Shown: in pieces, positions 55,647 to 64,000 of the stretch
Numbering within the stretch: position 1 is the first letter of the stretch
How the letters are laid out: each line of letters opens with the position of its first letter
From: Burkholderia sp. Leaf177
GTDB lineage: Bacteria; Pseudomonadota; Gammaproteobacteria; Burkholderiales; Burkholderiaceae
Length of the DNA: 64,000 nt
NCBI RefSeq assembly: GCF_001424345.1
Contig: NZ_LMPF01000022.1
Coordinates: 116,122 to 180,121 of the forward strand
Reading direction: 5' to 3'
Program-made: the position numbers and the translations under genes
Notes under the pieces: model-generated
Databases searched by the model: none
What the model was told of the DNA's origin: nothing
What the model saw: only the letters and a program-made list of their open reading frames with translations

Positions 55647-55970
55647 TTATTTCGACATGTGTTCCAGCTCCTCGCCGGGGCGAATCAGATGACCATTGGT
55701 CTTATCGATAATGAATCGCTCGGTGCTATAGCCCCGGTTTGCAACCAGTACATCGCCGTCCATCTCACCCGCATACGTCGGGTATTCACCGGTCAGCGCC
55801 TGCACAGATTCCTTAATGACAAAGACGTTGTCGTGCTTGAGGATCGACAGATCCGGGCCATTTCCTGATACCTTTGTCCAGGTTCCAACGTACTGATCAC
55901 CGGATTGCTTACATCCGGCGAGCACCAGGGGAAGTGCAACGACAAGTGAAAGGAGGATTTTTGCTTTCAT
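55647..55970 (-). CDS. Small lipoprotein between virB5 and virB7, entry-exclusion candidate
   Basis: 107 residues from ATG 55970. Signal LLSLVVALPLVLAGC with lipobox LAGC, then a compact beta-rich domain (YVGTWTKVSG, LSILKHDNVFVIKESVQ, ERFIIDKTNGHLI). Small lipoproteins in this position of IncN/IncW-type systems act in entry exclusion, preventing uptake of a second copy; here that role is inferred from position and type only. Confidence 0.7.
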   Translation of the reverse strand: MKAKILLSLVVALPLVLAGCKQSGDQYVGTWTKVSGNGPDLSILKHDNVFVIKESVQALTGEYPTYAGEMDGDVLVANRGYSTERFIIDKTNGHLIRPGEELEHMSK

Positions 55971-56019
55971 GATGATTGAGTCCAATGTGTTAGAGATGGA
56001 GCATGCGAGCCTTCGCTGC

Positions 56020-56700
56020 TCATTGGGCAGGCGCGGTGTCGCCCATCATTTGCGAGCGAAACGATTCGGCGGCCTGCTTCTGCGCAAGCGTGGTCTCAAC
56101 GTCCTGAAGGTGCGATGCAAGGTTCAGCCGGGTTTGCTCGTTCTGAATCATCGCGTTTTCGGATTGCAACCGATTTTGTAGATCCGCTTTTGCCGCTGGG
56201 TCTTGCGTTAGATCGGATTGCTGCATCAGGTTTTCGATGTTCTGTAACCGGTCTGCCGACGACTGATATGCCTGCATCGTGATCGCCTTGTTCGTGGCCA
56301 ATACGTCGTTGTAGCGTTGCTGAGTCGGAGAACTCGCCGTCATGCCTTCCTGATTTTCGACCTGCTGCGCGGCACTGGTTAACCCCTGCAATTGCCCTGA
56401 CTTAACCTGCGTATAGACCGATTGCCATTGCAACGGTAGGTAGCTGGTCAGCGACGGATTGTTGAGGATCTGACCCAGACCGCGATTTCCCACGAGCGAG
56501 GTGTACTGGCTTTGCATCGTGACAAGCTGTGACTGGAGGCTCTTCGCCATCACCAGGTCCTGCGCCAACTCGCTCACGCTAATAACAGGGATGCCTTGCG
56601 CAAAAGACGGTGCGCCGTGGAGTGCGACCATACACGCCGTAAAAAGCGCAATTTGACGAGCATGTCCAACGCTTTTCAAAAGGTTTTGCCTCATATCCAT
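56020..56700 (-). CDS. virB5: VirB5 minor pilus protein
   Basis: 226 residues, AAGG before ATG 56700. Signal peptide to GAPSFAQG, then the helical VirB5 fold with SELAQDLVMAKSLQSQLVTMQSQYTSLVGNRGLG and a Gln-rich helical end. It sits at the pilus tip. It comes after virB6 here, reversed from the common B5-B6 order. Confidence 0.9.
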   Translation of the reverse strand: MDMRQNLLKSVGHARQIALFTACMVALHGAPSFAQGIPVISVSELAQDLVMAKSLQSQLVTMQSQYTSLVGNRGLGQILNNPSLTSYLPLQWQSVYTQVKSGQLQGLTSAAQQVENQEGMTASSPTQQRYNDVLATNKAITMQAYQSSADRLQNIENLMQQSDLTQDPAAKADLQNRLQSENAMIQNEQTRLNLASHLQDVETTLAQKQAAESFRSQMMGDTAPAQ

Positions 56701-56728
56701 TTGCCTTTTCGTTCAGTACTTGATTTGG

Positions 56729-57661
56729 TTAGCCATCGATTGAGCCGCCGCTCCCGCGGCCGGCTCGCATCTTTGCGGCTTGAAATGCCTTCCCGATGCC
56801 TTTACCCGCAAGCTTCGCAAACGGCCCAGAATGCTGTGCCATCGCGGATATACCGACACCGCCCGCGAGTGCGGACGCAAGTGCGGGCAGATTCATCGAA
56901 ACGATCCAGAAAACGATGCCCATCATCGCCATCTTGGCCGTGGTGAGAAGGTCACTGAACGACCCAGCGGGCATATTGTTGAGCGCGAAATTCACCTCGA
57001 TCGCGCCCGCCGCAGCAAAGAGTGCAGTCAGGATTGCGTAGTTCAGACACTGCGCGGTCCATGCCTCGAAGAACTTACGCGTGCCAGGAAATAGCGCCGA
57101 GGCGATGAACATGGGCCCGATCGCAAGCAAAAGCCCTAAGGCAAATTTCGCAAGGATGATGTACGCCGCAGCAATGGCAAGGAATGGCATACCCACCAGC
57201 AAAATCACGAGCGCCATAATGGTGGCGGTGATGTACCCGCCGATATCGCTCCAGGTCAACGCCCCGAACATGGTCTTGATCGCGGTGAGGTAAGCGTTTA
57301 GCACCGTATCCAACGCCGTGCCCGACGTAGGACTGTTCGTAATCGCTTGCGCGACGTCGTCACCCAATCCATTGAAAAACGGTACGACATACTCGGTGTA
57401 GTACTGGATGTTCATGCCGGCAGTGATAATGAGTCCCCACGCGGCAAAGCGCATGAAGAAATCAAGCACCGGCTGGTCGGTCGCACCCCGCCAATACGAC
57501 GTCATGATCAGCAGCATGTAGACACCAAGCCCGGCCGCGACCAACGGGCTGATGAGCGAGATCAAGTTCGCAGATCCCGTCACAATGGTCTGATTCACCG
57601 TGTTGTCGAACATGATGATCAACGGCTGAAAGACGACAACATTGGTCGGAGTGACACTCAT
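56729..57661 (-). CDS. virB6: VirB6 polytopic membrane protein
   Basis: 310 residues with at least five membrane helices (LISPLVAAGLGVYMLLIMTSYW, AAWGLIITAGMN, IMALVILLVGMPFLAIAAAYI, GLLLAIGPMFIASALF, MGIVFWIVSMNLPALASALAGGV). TrbL/VirB6 type inner-membrane channel component. The start overlaps the virB4 stop as ATGA. Confidence 0.93.
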   Translation of the reverse strand: MSVTPTNVVVFQPLIIMFDNTVNQTIVTGSANLISLISPLVAAGLGVYMLLIMTSYWRGATDQPVLDFFMRFAAWGLIITAGMNIQYYTEYVVPFFNGLGDDVAQAITNSPTSGTALDTVLNAYLTAIKTMFGALTWSDIGGYITATIMALVILLVGMPFLAIAAAYIILAKFALGLLLAIGPMFIASALFPGTRKFFEAWTAQCLNYAILTALFAAAGAIEVNFALNNMPAGSFSDLLTTAKMAMMGIVFWIVSMNLPALASALAGGVGISAMAQHSGPFAKLAGKGIGKAFQAAKMRAGRGSGGSIDG

Positions 57662-60099
57662 GAGGTTGCGTCCTCCTTGATGCCGGCAGGGTGCGCGGGT
57701 GTCTGCGAATCAGCCATCGCATGCCGATCGAACCTGGCAGCCTTCTTCTTTCCCTTGCGCCGTATTTGAAAGACCGCCATACACTTGTCGATATCAGGCC
57801 CATATTCCGCCCATACTTCATCCCAAATTGGGATGTTGTCCGTTGTGCCGGAGAGAACTGCAAGCGCGTCTGACATGCCGTATAGGTCAAGCGTGGCGAA
57901 GACTGATTGATTACTCTGTTTGATGAGAAACGTCCGGGATTCCTTGTCGAGGCTCTTGAGGACGTCGAACTCCTTTCGGTTCATGTTGCACACCTCGTAA
58001 GCCTCGAACCGCGCGTCGGGGTTCGGCAGATAGATCTTGGTGGCCGTCTGCTGTTGAATTGCGGCAAAGATCGGGCTCGCAATGGCATCTTCCGGCGACT
58101 GCGACACAAGCAGCACGAACTCTTCAATCTTTCGACCGGTTTTGAGCGACTTCAAAATTAACTCTTGCGTCACGGGGTACTGCGCTGGCAACCAGAATTC
58201 CTCGACGATCGTCACCAACAAGCTGCCGTTCTCCTGCATCAGCTTTTTCAGGTAGAAGAGGTAGGCAAGGACTGGCTCAGTTGGCTGATAGTTTTTCTGC
58301 AGGAAATCGGTGACGTCAAAGCCGATGCGGTGCTGCTTCGTCACATCGATCATCGTGTTCGGCACGTTGTCGAGCGCCCACGCGAATTCGCCGTCGGCCG
58401 CATGGCACCACTTCGACAACCGCGTCCAGAGCGAATTGGGCGTGCCGTCATCCGCAACGTTTTCGAGCAGACGGCTGAACACGCGATCTTCGACCCGCTC
58501 GATCGCATAGATGGCGTCGACCGCGTTCTTGACTTTGACCGCATCGGCGTCATTAATCTGTCCGGCCGCGTCACGCCCGCACGACCTCACCAAGCTGTAC
58601 AGGAACTGCAGGTTCGCTTCGGTGGGCGGCAGTTCGAAAGGCGCAAGCCCCGTTTCGACACCGGCCTTCAACGGCAGATACACACCGCCTAAGTTACGAA
58701 TAAAGATCTCCATGCCTCGGTCGAGGTCGAGTGCGAAAATCTTCGGATCAAACCGCTCGAGAAATCCCACAAGCGACAGCTGCAGCGTGGTCTTACCTGT
58801 GCCGGTCGCACCGAGGATCAGGGTGTGACCTGCGAATTTCTCGCCGGTGTTGTCCTGATCAGGCAGCGACGCATGGAAATTGAAATCAAATCGACCTTTG
58901 CCGATGGTCGAAAGCGGCATGACCGCAGTACCGTCGCCGATCGGATTGCCTCGTGCCTTGCCGGTCGAGTAGTTGTGCATGGAGGACGTCGACGCCAGCG
59001 TGCGCGTAGACCGCGGACTGGGTCGCGGCTTCTTGGTCGCGCCTGGCACCTGACTGAAATAGGTCACTGGCGCCGACAAGGTCGCAGGCATCCAGCTCAC
59101 ACCGCATTCATTGAGCGACTGCGCGGCAACGTAGGTCCCGTTTTCGATTGCCTTCTGCGCACTCGATCCGTATACCACGAGCGCACCATGGTAATCACCG
59201 AACGCAAGCTCACGCGCAGCGAGTAGGGCCTGCGCGTGACTTAAGTCGTCAATTTGATGAACGGCCTTGTCTTGCACCGACGTAAGCTTGCCAATCTGTG
59301 TTTCGATCTTCGCGTTCGCCTGATGCGTGCCCAGAAATCCGAACGATTGCGTCAAGGTGAACTCGACTGGCACGGTCAGCAGCGAATTCATCTGGCCCCA
59401 GCCGCTCTTCGGCAAATCCTTCAAGTCATAGCAAACTGCGTATTTGGTGTTGTTGTCGGAGCGCACTTCCAAAACGTCGTAGCCGAAGTGCATCCACGCA
59501 TTGGGAATTGCCTGGTAGCCTGGCATCTCGGTCACCGGCACCCGACGCTCGACGCCATTGATCAGCTCGCCGATGAATTCAAAGGTTTCGGAAAACATCA
59601 CGCCATTGCGCTCGTAAGCGCACAAGATCTCCGGGTCGTACGCGTTCAGGGCCTTTACGATGGTCTGCAAGAGCTCTTCCATCTCGGCCACGCCTTCCGC
59701 GAGAGCGTCGTGCTTAAGCACTACGCTCAAAAAGTAAGTGTTTTCGAAATAGTCGGTTTTCTTGAAGCGCGCGAGATACTGTTCGCTAAAGTCCTTCATA
59801 AACGACGAGCGAAACCCGTACGTCTGGTCGTGCGCCATGCGCCGGCGCTTGAGCGTCGTAGTGATCGACAGTCGATTGCCTTTGGTCGCGCCGAGAGACG
59901 ACAAGAAGCGATTGAAGGAGTCGAAGCGGTTTTCCAGAATGGAGTCCGTCACCGACTCGAACGGGATGCCCGGCAGACGAATCACGCCCAACGTTCGATC
60001 ATTTCCGCAGCTCGTTACATGCTCAGACACCGCATGGCCGACCTTGGGCATCTTGTCTTCGACCGCCGGTTGACGTTTCATTTTTTCGTAAATGGACAT
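57658..60099 (-). CDS. virB4: VirB4 secretion ATPase
   Basis: 813 residues. N-terminal VirB4 domain (GVIRLPGIPFESV, RLSITTTLKRRRM), Walker A LILGATGTGKTTLQL near 433, then FALDLDRGMEIFIRNLGG, Walker B VTIVEEFW and the QSPEDAIASPI motif. It powers pilin extraction and substrate transfer. ATG shares one base with the virB3 stop (TGATG). Confidence 0.96.
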   Translation of the reverse strand: MSIYEKMKRQPAVEDKMPKVGHAVSEHVTSCGNDRTLGVIRLPGIPFESVTDSILENRFDSFNRFLSSLGATKGNRLSITTTLKRRRMAHDQTYGFRSSFMKDFSEQYLARFKKTDYFENTYFLSVVLKHDALAEGVAEMEELLQTIVKALNAYDPEILCAYERNGVMFSETFEFIGELINGVERRVPVTEMPGYQAIPNAWMHFGYDVLEVRSDNNTKYAVCYDLKDLPKSGWGQMNSLLTVPVEFTLTQSFGFLGTHQANAKIETQIGKLTSVQDKAVHQIDDLSHAQALLAARELAFGDYHGALVVYGSSAQKAIENGTYVAAQSLNECGVSWMPATLSAPVTYFSQVPGATKKPRPSPRSTRTLASTSSMHNYSTGKARGNPIGDGTAVMPLSTIGKGRFDFNFHASLPDQDNTGEKFAGHTLILGATGTGKTTLQLSLVGFLERFDPKIFALDLDRGMEIFIRNLGGVYLPLKAGVETGLAPFELPPTEANLQFLYSLVRSCGRDAAGQINDADAVKVKNAVDAIYAIERVEDRVFSRLLENVADDGTPNSLWTRLSKWCHAADGEFAWALDNVPNTMIDVTKQHRIGFDVTDFLQKNYQPTEPVLAYLFYLKKLMQENGSLLVTIVEEFWLPAQYPVTQELILKSLKTGRKIEEFVLLVSQSPEDAIASPIFAAIQQQTATKIYLPNPDARFEAYEVCNMNRKEFDVLKSLDKESRTFLIKQSNQSVFATLDLYGMSDALAVLSGTTDNIPIWDEVWAEYGPDIDKCMAVFQIRRKGKKKAARFDRHAMADSQTPAHPAGIKEDATS

Positions 60100-60512
60100 C
60101 AGTTTTCCTTGTGCTGCGAGAACGCGACGCGAAACTGCTCATGGGCCACCAGCGAAGGCGTGCGCTCAAATGCCGCTCCGAACGTGTCGAGCCGGTAGCC
60201 ATACTTCATCGGACTGAGCGTGTAGGTGTTGCCAAACATTCGGGCGTTCGTGCGTCCTAGAAAGCAACGCACTTCCAGCAATAAGATGTTGAGCGCCTGA
60301 TCATCGGTCGCACACACCTGTTTGATGAACATCACGGGTGCGAGGCAGGGGACGAACAGGAGAAATCCTGCTGGCCCGAAGGCAAAGCCGCCAACCATGG
60401 CAACGGCGACGCTGATTCCGAAAAGGATCAGGCCGGCCATGAGGGGAACGCCCTTAATCATGGCAACGCGGCCCAACCCCGCGTACGACGAATACAGGGC
60501 TTTCTCGCTCAT
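60099..60512 (-). CDS. virB3: VirB3 membrane protein
   Basis: 137 residues from ATG 60512, which overlaps the virB2 stop (ATGA). Two membrane helices close together (LMAGLILFGISVAVAMVGG, GPAGFLLFVPCLAPVMFI) after a short N-terminus, as normal for VirB3. Supports VirB4 and pilus assembly. Confidence 0.9.
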   Translation of the reverse strand: MSEKALYSSYAGLGRVAMIKGVPLMAGLILFGISVAVAMVGGFAFGPAGFLLFVPCLAPVMFIKQVCATDDQALNILLLEVRCFLGRTNARMFGNTYTLSPMKYGYRLDTFGAAFERTPSLVAHEQFRVAFSQHKEN

Positions 60513-60814
60513 GATCCGAAAACGGTCCAGGCCCATGCGGCGAGAACCGGAACGGAGCCGACGGCCGCGACCTTGGCAATGGCGCCACCAAAGTCATGCA
60601 CCCAGTCGGCCTTGTTGCTCCAGCACTGAATCCCGACCCAGAGCAGGTAACAAATCGCGAGAATCCCGCAAATCGTAAAGAACCAAACTTCAAAATTGGT
60701 GATCGCGCTGGTCCCGGCTGTCAGGCCGCCTGCATGCGCGCTTGCGCTTACCAGCGATACAGCGAAGCCAATCAACGGCGATACAAGCAGGGATAATAGT
60801 TTGGTACGTTTCAT
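60509..60814 (-). CDS. virB2: VirB2 pilin
   Basis: 101 residues. Long signal peptide to SASAHA, then two hydrophobic helices (FTICGILAICYLLWVGIQCW and AAVGSVPVLAAWAWTVFG) joined by a short basic loop, the classic pilin layout. It polymerises as the conjugative pilus. Confidence 0.92.
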   Translation of the reverse strand: MKRTKLLSLLVSPLIGFAVSLVSASAHAGGLTAGTSAITNFEVWFFTICGILAICYLLWVGIQCWSNKADWVHDFGGAIAKVAAVGSVPVLAAWAWTVFGS

Positions 60815-60873
60815 AGTTGTCCTGATAACAAGTTAGTCAGTTGGTTGCGAAAAAAGAGTGCTGGATCAAACAA

Positions 60874-61542
60874 TCAAAAATCTCCGAATGTGTCCCAGGA
60901 TGGGTGGGTATGCTCGGATTGCGCACCCCGTGATGTCGAAGGCGTTTTAATTGCTGCCGGTGCCCCTGTATCAGGGTCGAGTCGCGGCACGGTTTGCCGC
61001 ACCGTCTCGGGCGCAGCGACTGGCACGACAGCAATGGGCCGAACATCTCCCTTAGCCGTTTCCGGGCCTGTCGACGCTACGAAGGAAACAACGCGCTGTA
61101 CGTAGCTCGATGTTCCGGAATCACGGACAAACCCACGCTTGAAATTCCCGCTGTAGTAGCAGCTGAACGCCGCGCGCAATGCGTTCTGGCCAGCACCCAT
61201 ACGGGCCGACGCACGGCTATAACAGTCCGACAAGATCGCCGAGCCGGCGCGCAGATTTGTGCAAGGATCGAATGCAGCATTCGCGTCCATGCCATAACTC
61301 GCAAGGTTGTAGCGATTCACTTGGCTTAAGCCCATGCTGTAGTTCCAGCCTCCCGCGTCGAACGCCTTAACAGTGGCCATCGCTTCATCGCGGTTCTGCG
61401 GCTGACGCACGAGGCGACCTCCTACGACACCGATCGCAAAGGGGTTGAAACCCGACTCGGCGTGAACAATCGCCTGTAAAGTCGTCGGATGAACTCCAGG
61501 AGCGCATTGCTGCGCGAGGCTATTGAAGTCGGCGGGCATCAT
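60874..61542 (-). CDS. virB1: VirB1 lytic transglycosylase
   Basis: 222 residues. SLT fold: AIVHAESGFNPFAIGV with the catalytic Glu, MGLSQVNRYNLASYGMD and FDPCTNLRAGSAIL, then AAFSCYYSGNF. No obvious signal peptide; the start ATG 61542 overlaps the upstream stop (ATGA). It opens peptidoglycan for the channel. The C-terminal ~70 residues are disordered. Confidence 0.94.
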   Translation of the reverse strand: MMPADFNSLAQQCAPGVHPTTLQAIVHAESGFNPFAIGVVGGRLVRQPQNRDEAMATVKAFDAGGWNYSMGLSQVNRYNLASYGMDANAAFDPCTNLRAGSAILSDCYSRASARMGAGQNALRAAFSCYYSGNFKRGFVRDSGTSSYVQRVVSFVASTGPETAKGDVRPIAVVPVAAPETVRQTVPRLDPDTGAPAAIKTPSTSRGAQSEHTHPSWDTFGDF

Positions 61543-61745
61543 TGGGTGGATTCGCTGTCAACGTCCGGATCTTCGTCCGGACGGTCTAGTTCTGCATTCA
61601 GGAGCGTGTTCAGAGACGTCGTTTTTTCGACGCCAGCCGCATCCGAAACCATCGTGTTTCCGGTTGCTGGCTTTTCATCATCTGACGGCAGGTAAGCTTC
61701 TGTCGCAAAATCCCACACGCGGCCTTTTTTAGGTTGCTCAGCCAT
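61539..61745 (-). CDS. Small acidic hypothetical protein
   Basis: 68 residues, start fused to the topoisomerase stop (TAATG) and stop fused to the virB1 start (ATGA). KGRVWDFATEAYLPSDDEKP then an acidic end (DRPDEDPDVDSES). No family recognised. The double overlap shows it is a genuine gene of the operon. Confidence 0.75.
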   Translation of the reverse strand: MAEQPKKGRVWDFATEAYLPSDDEKPATGNTMVSDAAGVEKTTSLNTLLNAELDRPDEDPDVDSESTQ

Positions 61746-63856
61746 TACATCGCTCCCACTTTCTTGAAACCAAAGCCCTTGCTCCTGGGCTTCAGTTTCG
61801 ACGTGAAGTCTGGTGCTCCGTCACGGTCCGGATAGGACGCGGAGCACTTCGGCTCCGCCTGGAAATTCGAGCAACCCCAAATGTGGTCGTCATTGCCCGG
61901 GATTCGCCGCAAGCGGCCCGATGTACATTTCGGACATGCTGGTGCGGGTGCCACGGGCAAGTTCATCTTCGAGGTCCGCAAGCCCGCGATCACTTTGGTA
62001 ATGAAAGCGACGTTGCGTTCAATGAACTGGTCGTACGTGATTTGCCCGCTCGCTACCGCGTCGAGCGCGATTTTGAACATGCCGGCCATTGTTGGATCCG
62101 TGACTGGGCCGGGCAGTGCCGTAAGCAACCCCCGGCCGCTTGCGCTGCACGTCAGCTTGTTTTTAGTGCCCTTGGCGATCTCGAGGAAACCACGCTCGCG
62201 CAGGTCCTTGATGATCCCGGCGCGTGTGGCGCTTGTACCAATGCCTTTTCCCTCTTTCAGACGCGCTCTAGCAGCCGGGTCGGTCGTAAATTTGTGAAGG
62301 TCAATCATGGCGGTCAACAACGATGCTTCATCAAAGCGGGAAGGGGGCTTCGTCGTACGGCTCGTGGTGTCACATGTCGTGCACATCGCGGGGTCGCCCT
62401 GCGCCATGTCCGGGAGTGTCTGTTTGGCATATTCAGTTTCGCCGTCGACCGGCGTTTGCACAGCCGCTTCCTCGTGCGGCGCATAGACCTCACGCCAGCC
62501 GGCGGACACGGGCGTCTTGCCGTTCGCAGTCAAGCGCTCGCCGACACATGAAATTTCGATGCGTGTTTGCATAAATACGGCGGGCTCAAAGAATTGGGCG
62601 AGATAGCTGCGCACGACCAGGTCGTAGACGTTGCGCTCAATCTCATTTAGCGCGGATAGGTCCGTTACGCATACGGTCGGCACGATGCCGTGGTGCGCTT
62701 CACCATTCATCTTCTTGTCGTCGAACGCAGCCGATTTGCGTTTCGTGTCGGCGCAGCTGATCAATGAGCCGAGCCCGGGCAGGTTTCGGCTAACCGACGC
62801 CAGAATGGTCGGCGCTTCATCGTGCTGCGCCTCCGACAGATAACGGTTCTCCGTGCGCGGGTAGCTTGTGACTTTGTAACGTTCGTACAGCACTTGCGCC
62901 GCGGCCAACACTTCGTCACCCGTGTAGCCAAACTTGCCGCATGCGGCCACCGTCAATTCGTTCAGGGACAAAGGCAGCGGCGGCGCCTCTCGCTTGGGCG
63001 ACTTGTCATACGCTGATATCTCTGCCGGCTGGTTTCGCATACGGACAACAAGCGCACGCGCAACGGATTCGTCCATCAAACGGCCCGCATCGTCGAGACC
63101 GGCTTGGTCTTCGCGCGCCTTCCAGTTGGCGACAAACAGGCCGTTCTCATGCTGCATCTTCGCCGCGATAGTGAAATAGCCGGCCGGCTTGAATGATTCG
63201 ATAGCCCGATCGCGGCCATATACGATCATGAGAGTCGGGGTTTGGACGCTCCCGACGGTCAATACGCCGTCGAATCCGAGCTCACGAGCGCGTAATGTGG
63301 CGGCACGCGTTAAGTTCAGACCGAAGAGCCAGTCGTAACGCGAACGCGCGAGTGCCCACACAAACCACGCGCGAAACTGCGGCTCCTCGTTGCTGTGCAT
63401 CGAGTCAAGTGCCTGACGGACCTTGGCCGGGTTGTAATCGTTGACGAGCAGCCGTAGGACGGGCTTGGCGTTGCTTAGATAGATCAGAACTTCATCTACA
63501 AGAAGCTGGCCTTCCTCATCCGGGTCACCCAGATGCACGACTTGATCGACCTCGGACAAAAGTTTTTCTACCGCGCGGACGTTGCGCTGCAGATCGCCGC
63601 GGGGAGCCATTAGCCAGTCGGTCGGCACGATTGGAAGGTCTTGATAACGCCAGATCTTTGAACCGCTCTTGCTGCGTGGTAGGTCATCGGGAAGATACTC
63701 GTCTGGCATGGCCTGTTCGAGTGCGTGACCGGCGAGCGGCACGAACGCATCGTCGCCGATATAGGTCACCACGCCGTCGCGACGCGGCGTGCCCGGCAAG
63801 ACTGCGACCACAGCTTGCACGAGAGATGACTTTTCACCGATGAACAATCTTCGCAC
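61745..63856 (-). CDS. topB: DNA topoisomerase III, plasmid TraE/TopB type
   Basis: 703 residues from GTG 63856 (AAGG upstream; start slightly uncertain). TOPRIM domain with RRLFIGEKSSLVQA and the metal site HLGDPDEEGQLLVDEV. The catalytic Tyr is in VTSYPRTENRYL. A C-terminal zinc finger has CPKCTSGRLRR and WGCSNFQAEPKC. Type IA enzymes relax and decatenate single-stranded intermediates during transfer and replication. First gene of the long minus-strand operon. Confidence 0.95.
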   Translation of the reverse strand: MRRLFIGEKSSLVQAVVAVLPGTPRRDGVVTYIGDDAFVPLAGHALEQAMPDEYLPDDLPRSKSGSKIWRYQDLPIVPTDWLMAPRGDLQRNVRAVEKLLSEVDQVVHLGDPDEEGQLLVDEVLIYLSNAKPVLRLLVNDYNPAKVRQALDSMHSNEEPQFRAWFVWALARSRYDWLFGLNLTRAATLRARELGFDGVLTVGSVQTPTLMIVYGRDRAIESFKPAGYFTIAAKMQHENGLFVANWKAREDQAGLDDAGRLMDESVARALVVRMRNQPAEISAYDKSPKREAPPLPLSLNELTVAACGKFGYTGDEVLAAAQVLYERYKVTSYPRTENRYLSEAQHDEAPTILASVSRNLPGLGSLISCADTKRKSAAFDDKKMNGEAHHGIVPTVCVTDLSALNEIERNVYDLVVRSYLAQFFEPAVFMQTRIEISCVGERLTANGKTPVSAGWREVYAPHEEAAVQTPVDGETEYAKQTLPDMAQGDPAMCTTCDTTSRTTKPPSRFDEASLLTAMIDLHKFTTDPAARARLKEGKGIGTSATRAGIIKDLRERGFLEIAKGTKNKLTCSASGRGLLTALPGPVTDPTMAGMFKIALDAVASGQITYDQFIERNVAFITKVIAGLRTSKMNLPVAPAPACPKCTSGRLRRIPGNDDHIWGCSNFQAEPKCSASYPDRDGAPDFTSKLKPRSKGFGFKKVGAM

Positions 63857-64000
63857 CTTGCATACCTTTCAGTTGTACTAATTGCATCATCGAAAATTTG
63901 AAGTGCTTGTTCTCAACTTTGAATTACCCGCCGCAGGCCTACTGGTGATGACAACGGCAGTTTGATTCGGAATGTGCAGAGTTAGTGGTTGCCGCCGCTG
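63857..64000. other. Upstream region of the transfer operon
   Basis: 144 bases to the window end with no gene seen. The promoter of the topB-virB operon is expected here or just beyond the edge; I could not place clear -35/-10 boxes. Confidence 0.35.

Noticed and set aside
1-64000. Insertion sequences, integrase, replication initiator, tRNA or rRNA genes
   Set aside because: I looked for transposase and tyrosine/serine recombinase motifs, initiator proteins and RNA gene signatures and found none that I could support.

Overview
The window looks like an accessory region of a Burkholderiaceae genome (Paraburkholderia, Caballeronia or Burkholderia type), most likely a conjugative plasmid or integrative element. 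The reasons are a BpH3-type H-NS protein, a DUF3717 protein, overlapping genes with stop/start fusions, GC-rich coding sequence, and a full VirB/VirD4 conjugation locus. I found no replication initiator, integrase, rRNA, tRNA or CRISPR array, so whether it is a plasmid or an integrated element cannot be decided from this window.

Layout. 1-14.7 kb is a defence island: the 3' end of an unidentified gene overlapping a 1956-residue DruE-like helicase (825-6695), then an HNH nuclease, a four-gene restriction-modification operon on the minus strand (ribbon-helix-helix protein, cytosine methyltransferase, PD-(D/E)XK-like endonuclease, GIY-YIG nuclease), a broken nuclease-like gene and a broken DUF2971 gene. 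15.4-18.9 kb holds four genes for secreted hydrolases of different families (GH75-like, GH19-like with a frameshift, an HxH carboxypeptidase-like protein, a GH46-like protein). 19-29 kb is a DNA-repair block: a truncated Ku, a LigD without the usual phosphoesterase domain, umuD-umuC, an SRAP protein, imuA and DUF3717, with three LexA boxes, plus an H-NS and a lone response-regulator receiver. 29-32 kb carries mqsRA with a frameshifted toxin, a hypothetical gene and a truncated flavin reductase. 32.5-36.2 kb is visibly AT-rich and encodes a lipoprotein, a caspase-fold protease with a signal anchor, and a secreted GH25 lysozyme.

36.8-39.4 kb is a translationally coupled pair, an AAA ATPase with a zinc ribbon and a HEPN-like protein, which is the best candidate here for an undescribed two-gene defence system. 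From 39.8 kb to the end, all on the minus strand, lies the conjugation module, read from right to left: topoisomerase III, a small acidic protein, VirB1, B2, B3, B4, B6, B5, a lipoprotein, a very short VirB7 lipoprotein, B8, B9, B10, B11, a hypothetical protein, VirD4, a large LPD7-type protein, an StbB/StbC-like pair, an interrupted gene, SSB, a PLD nuclease, a PH-domain membrane protein, a MobC-like accessory protein and the relaxase. Almost every junction there is an ATGA or TAATG overlap.

How it works together: the conjugation block would move the element. SSB, the nuclease, topoisomerase and StbB-like ATPase support transfer and inheritance. The left part is cargo for phage defence, SOS-controlled mutagenic repair, and cell-wall or chitin attack. 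Several cargo genes are visibly decaying through in-frame stops, frameshifts and truncations, while the transfer genes are almost all intact.
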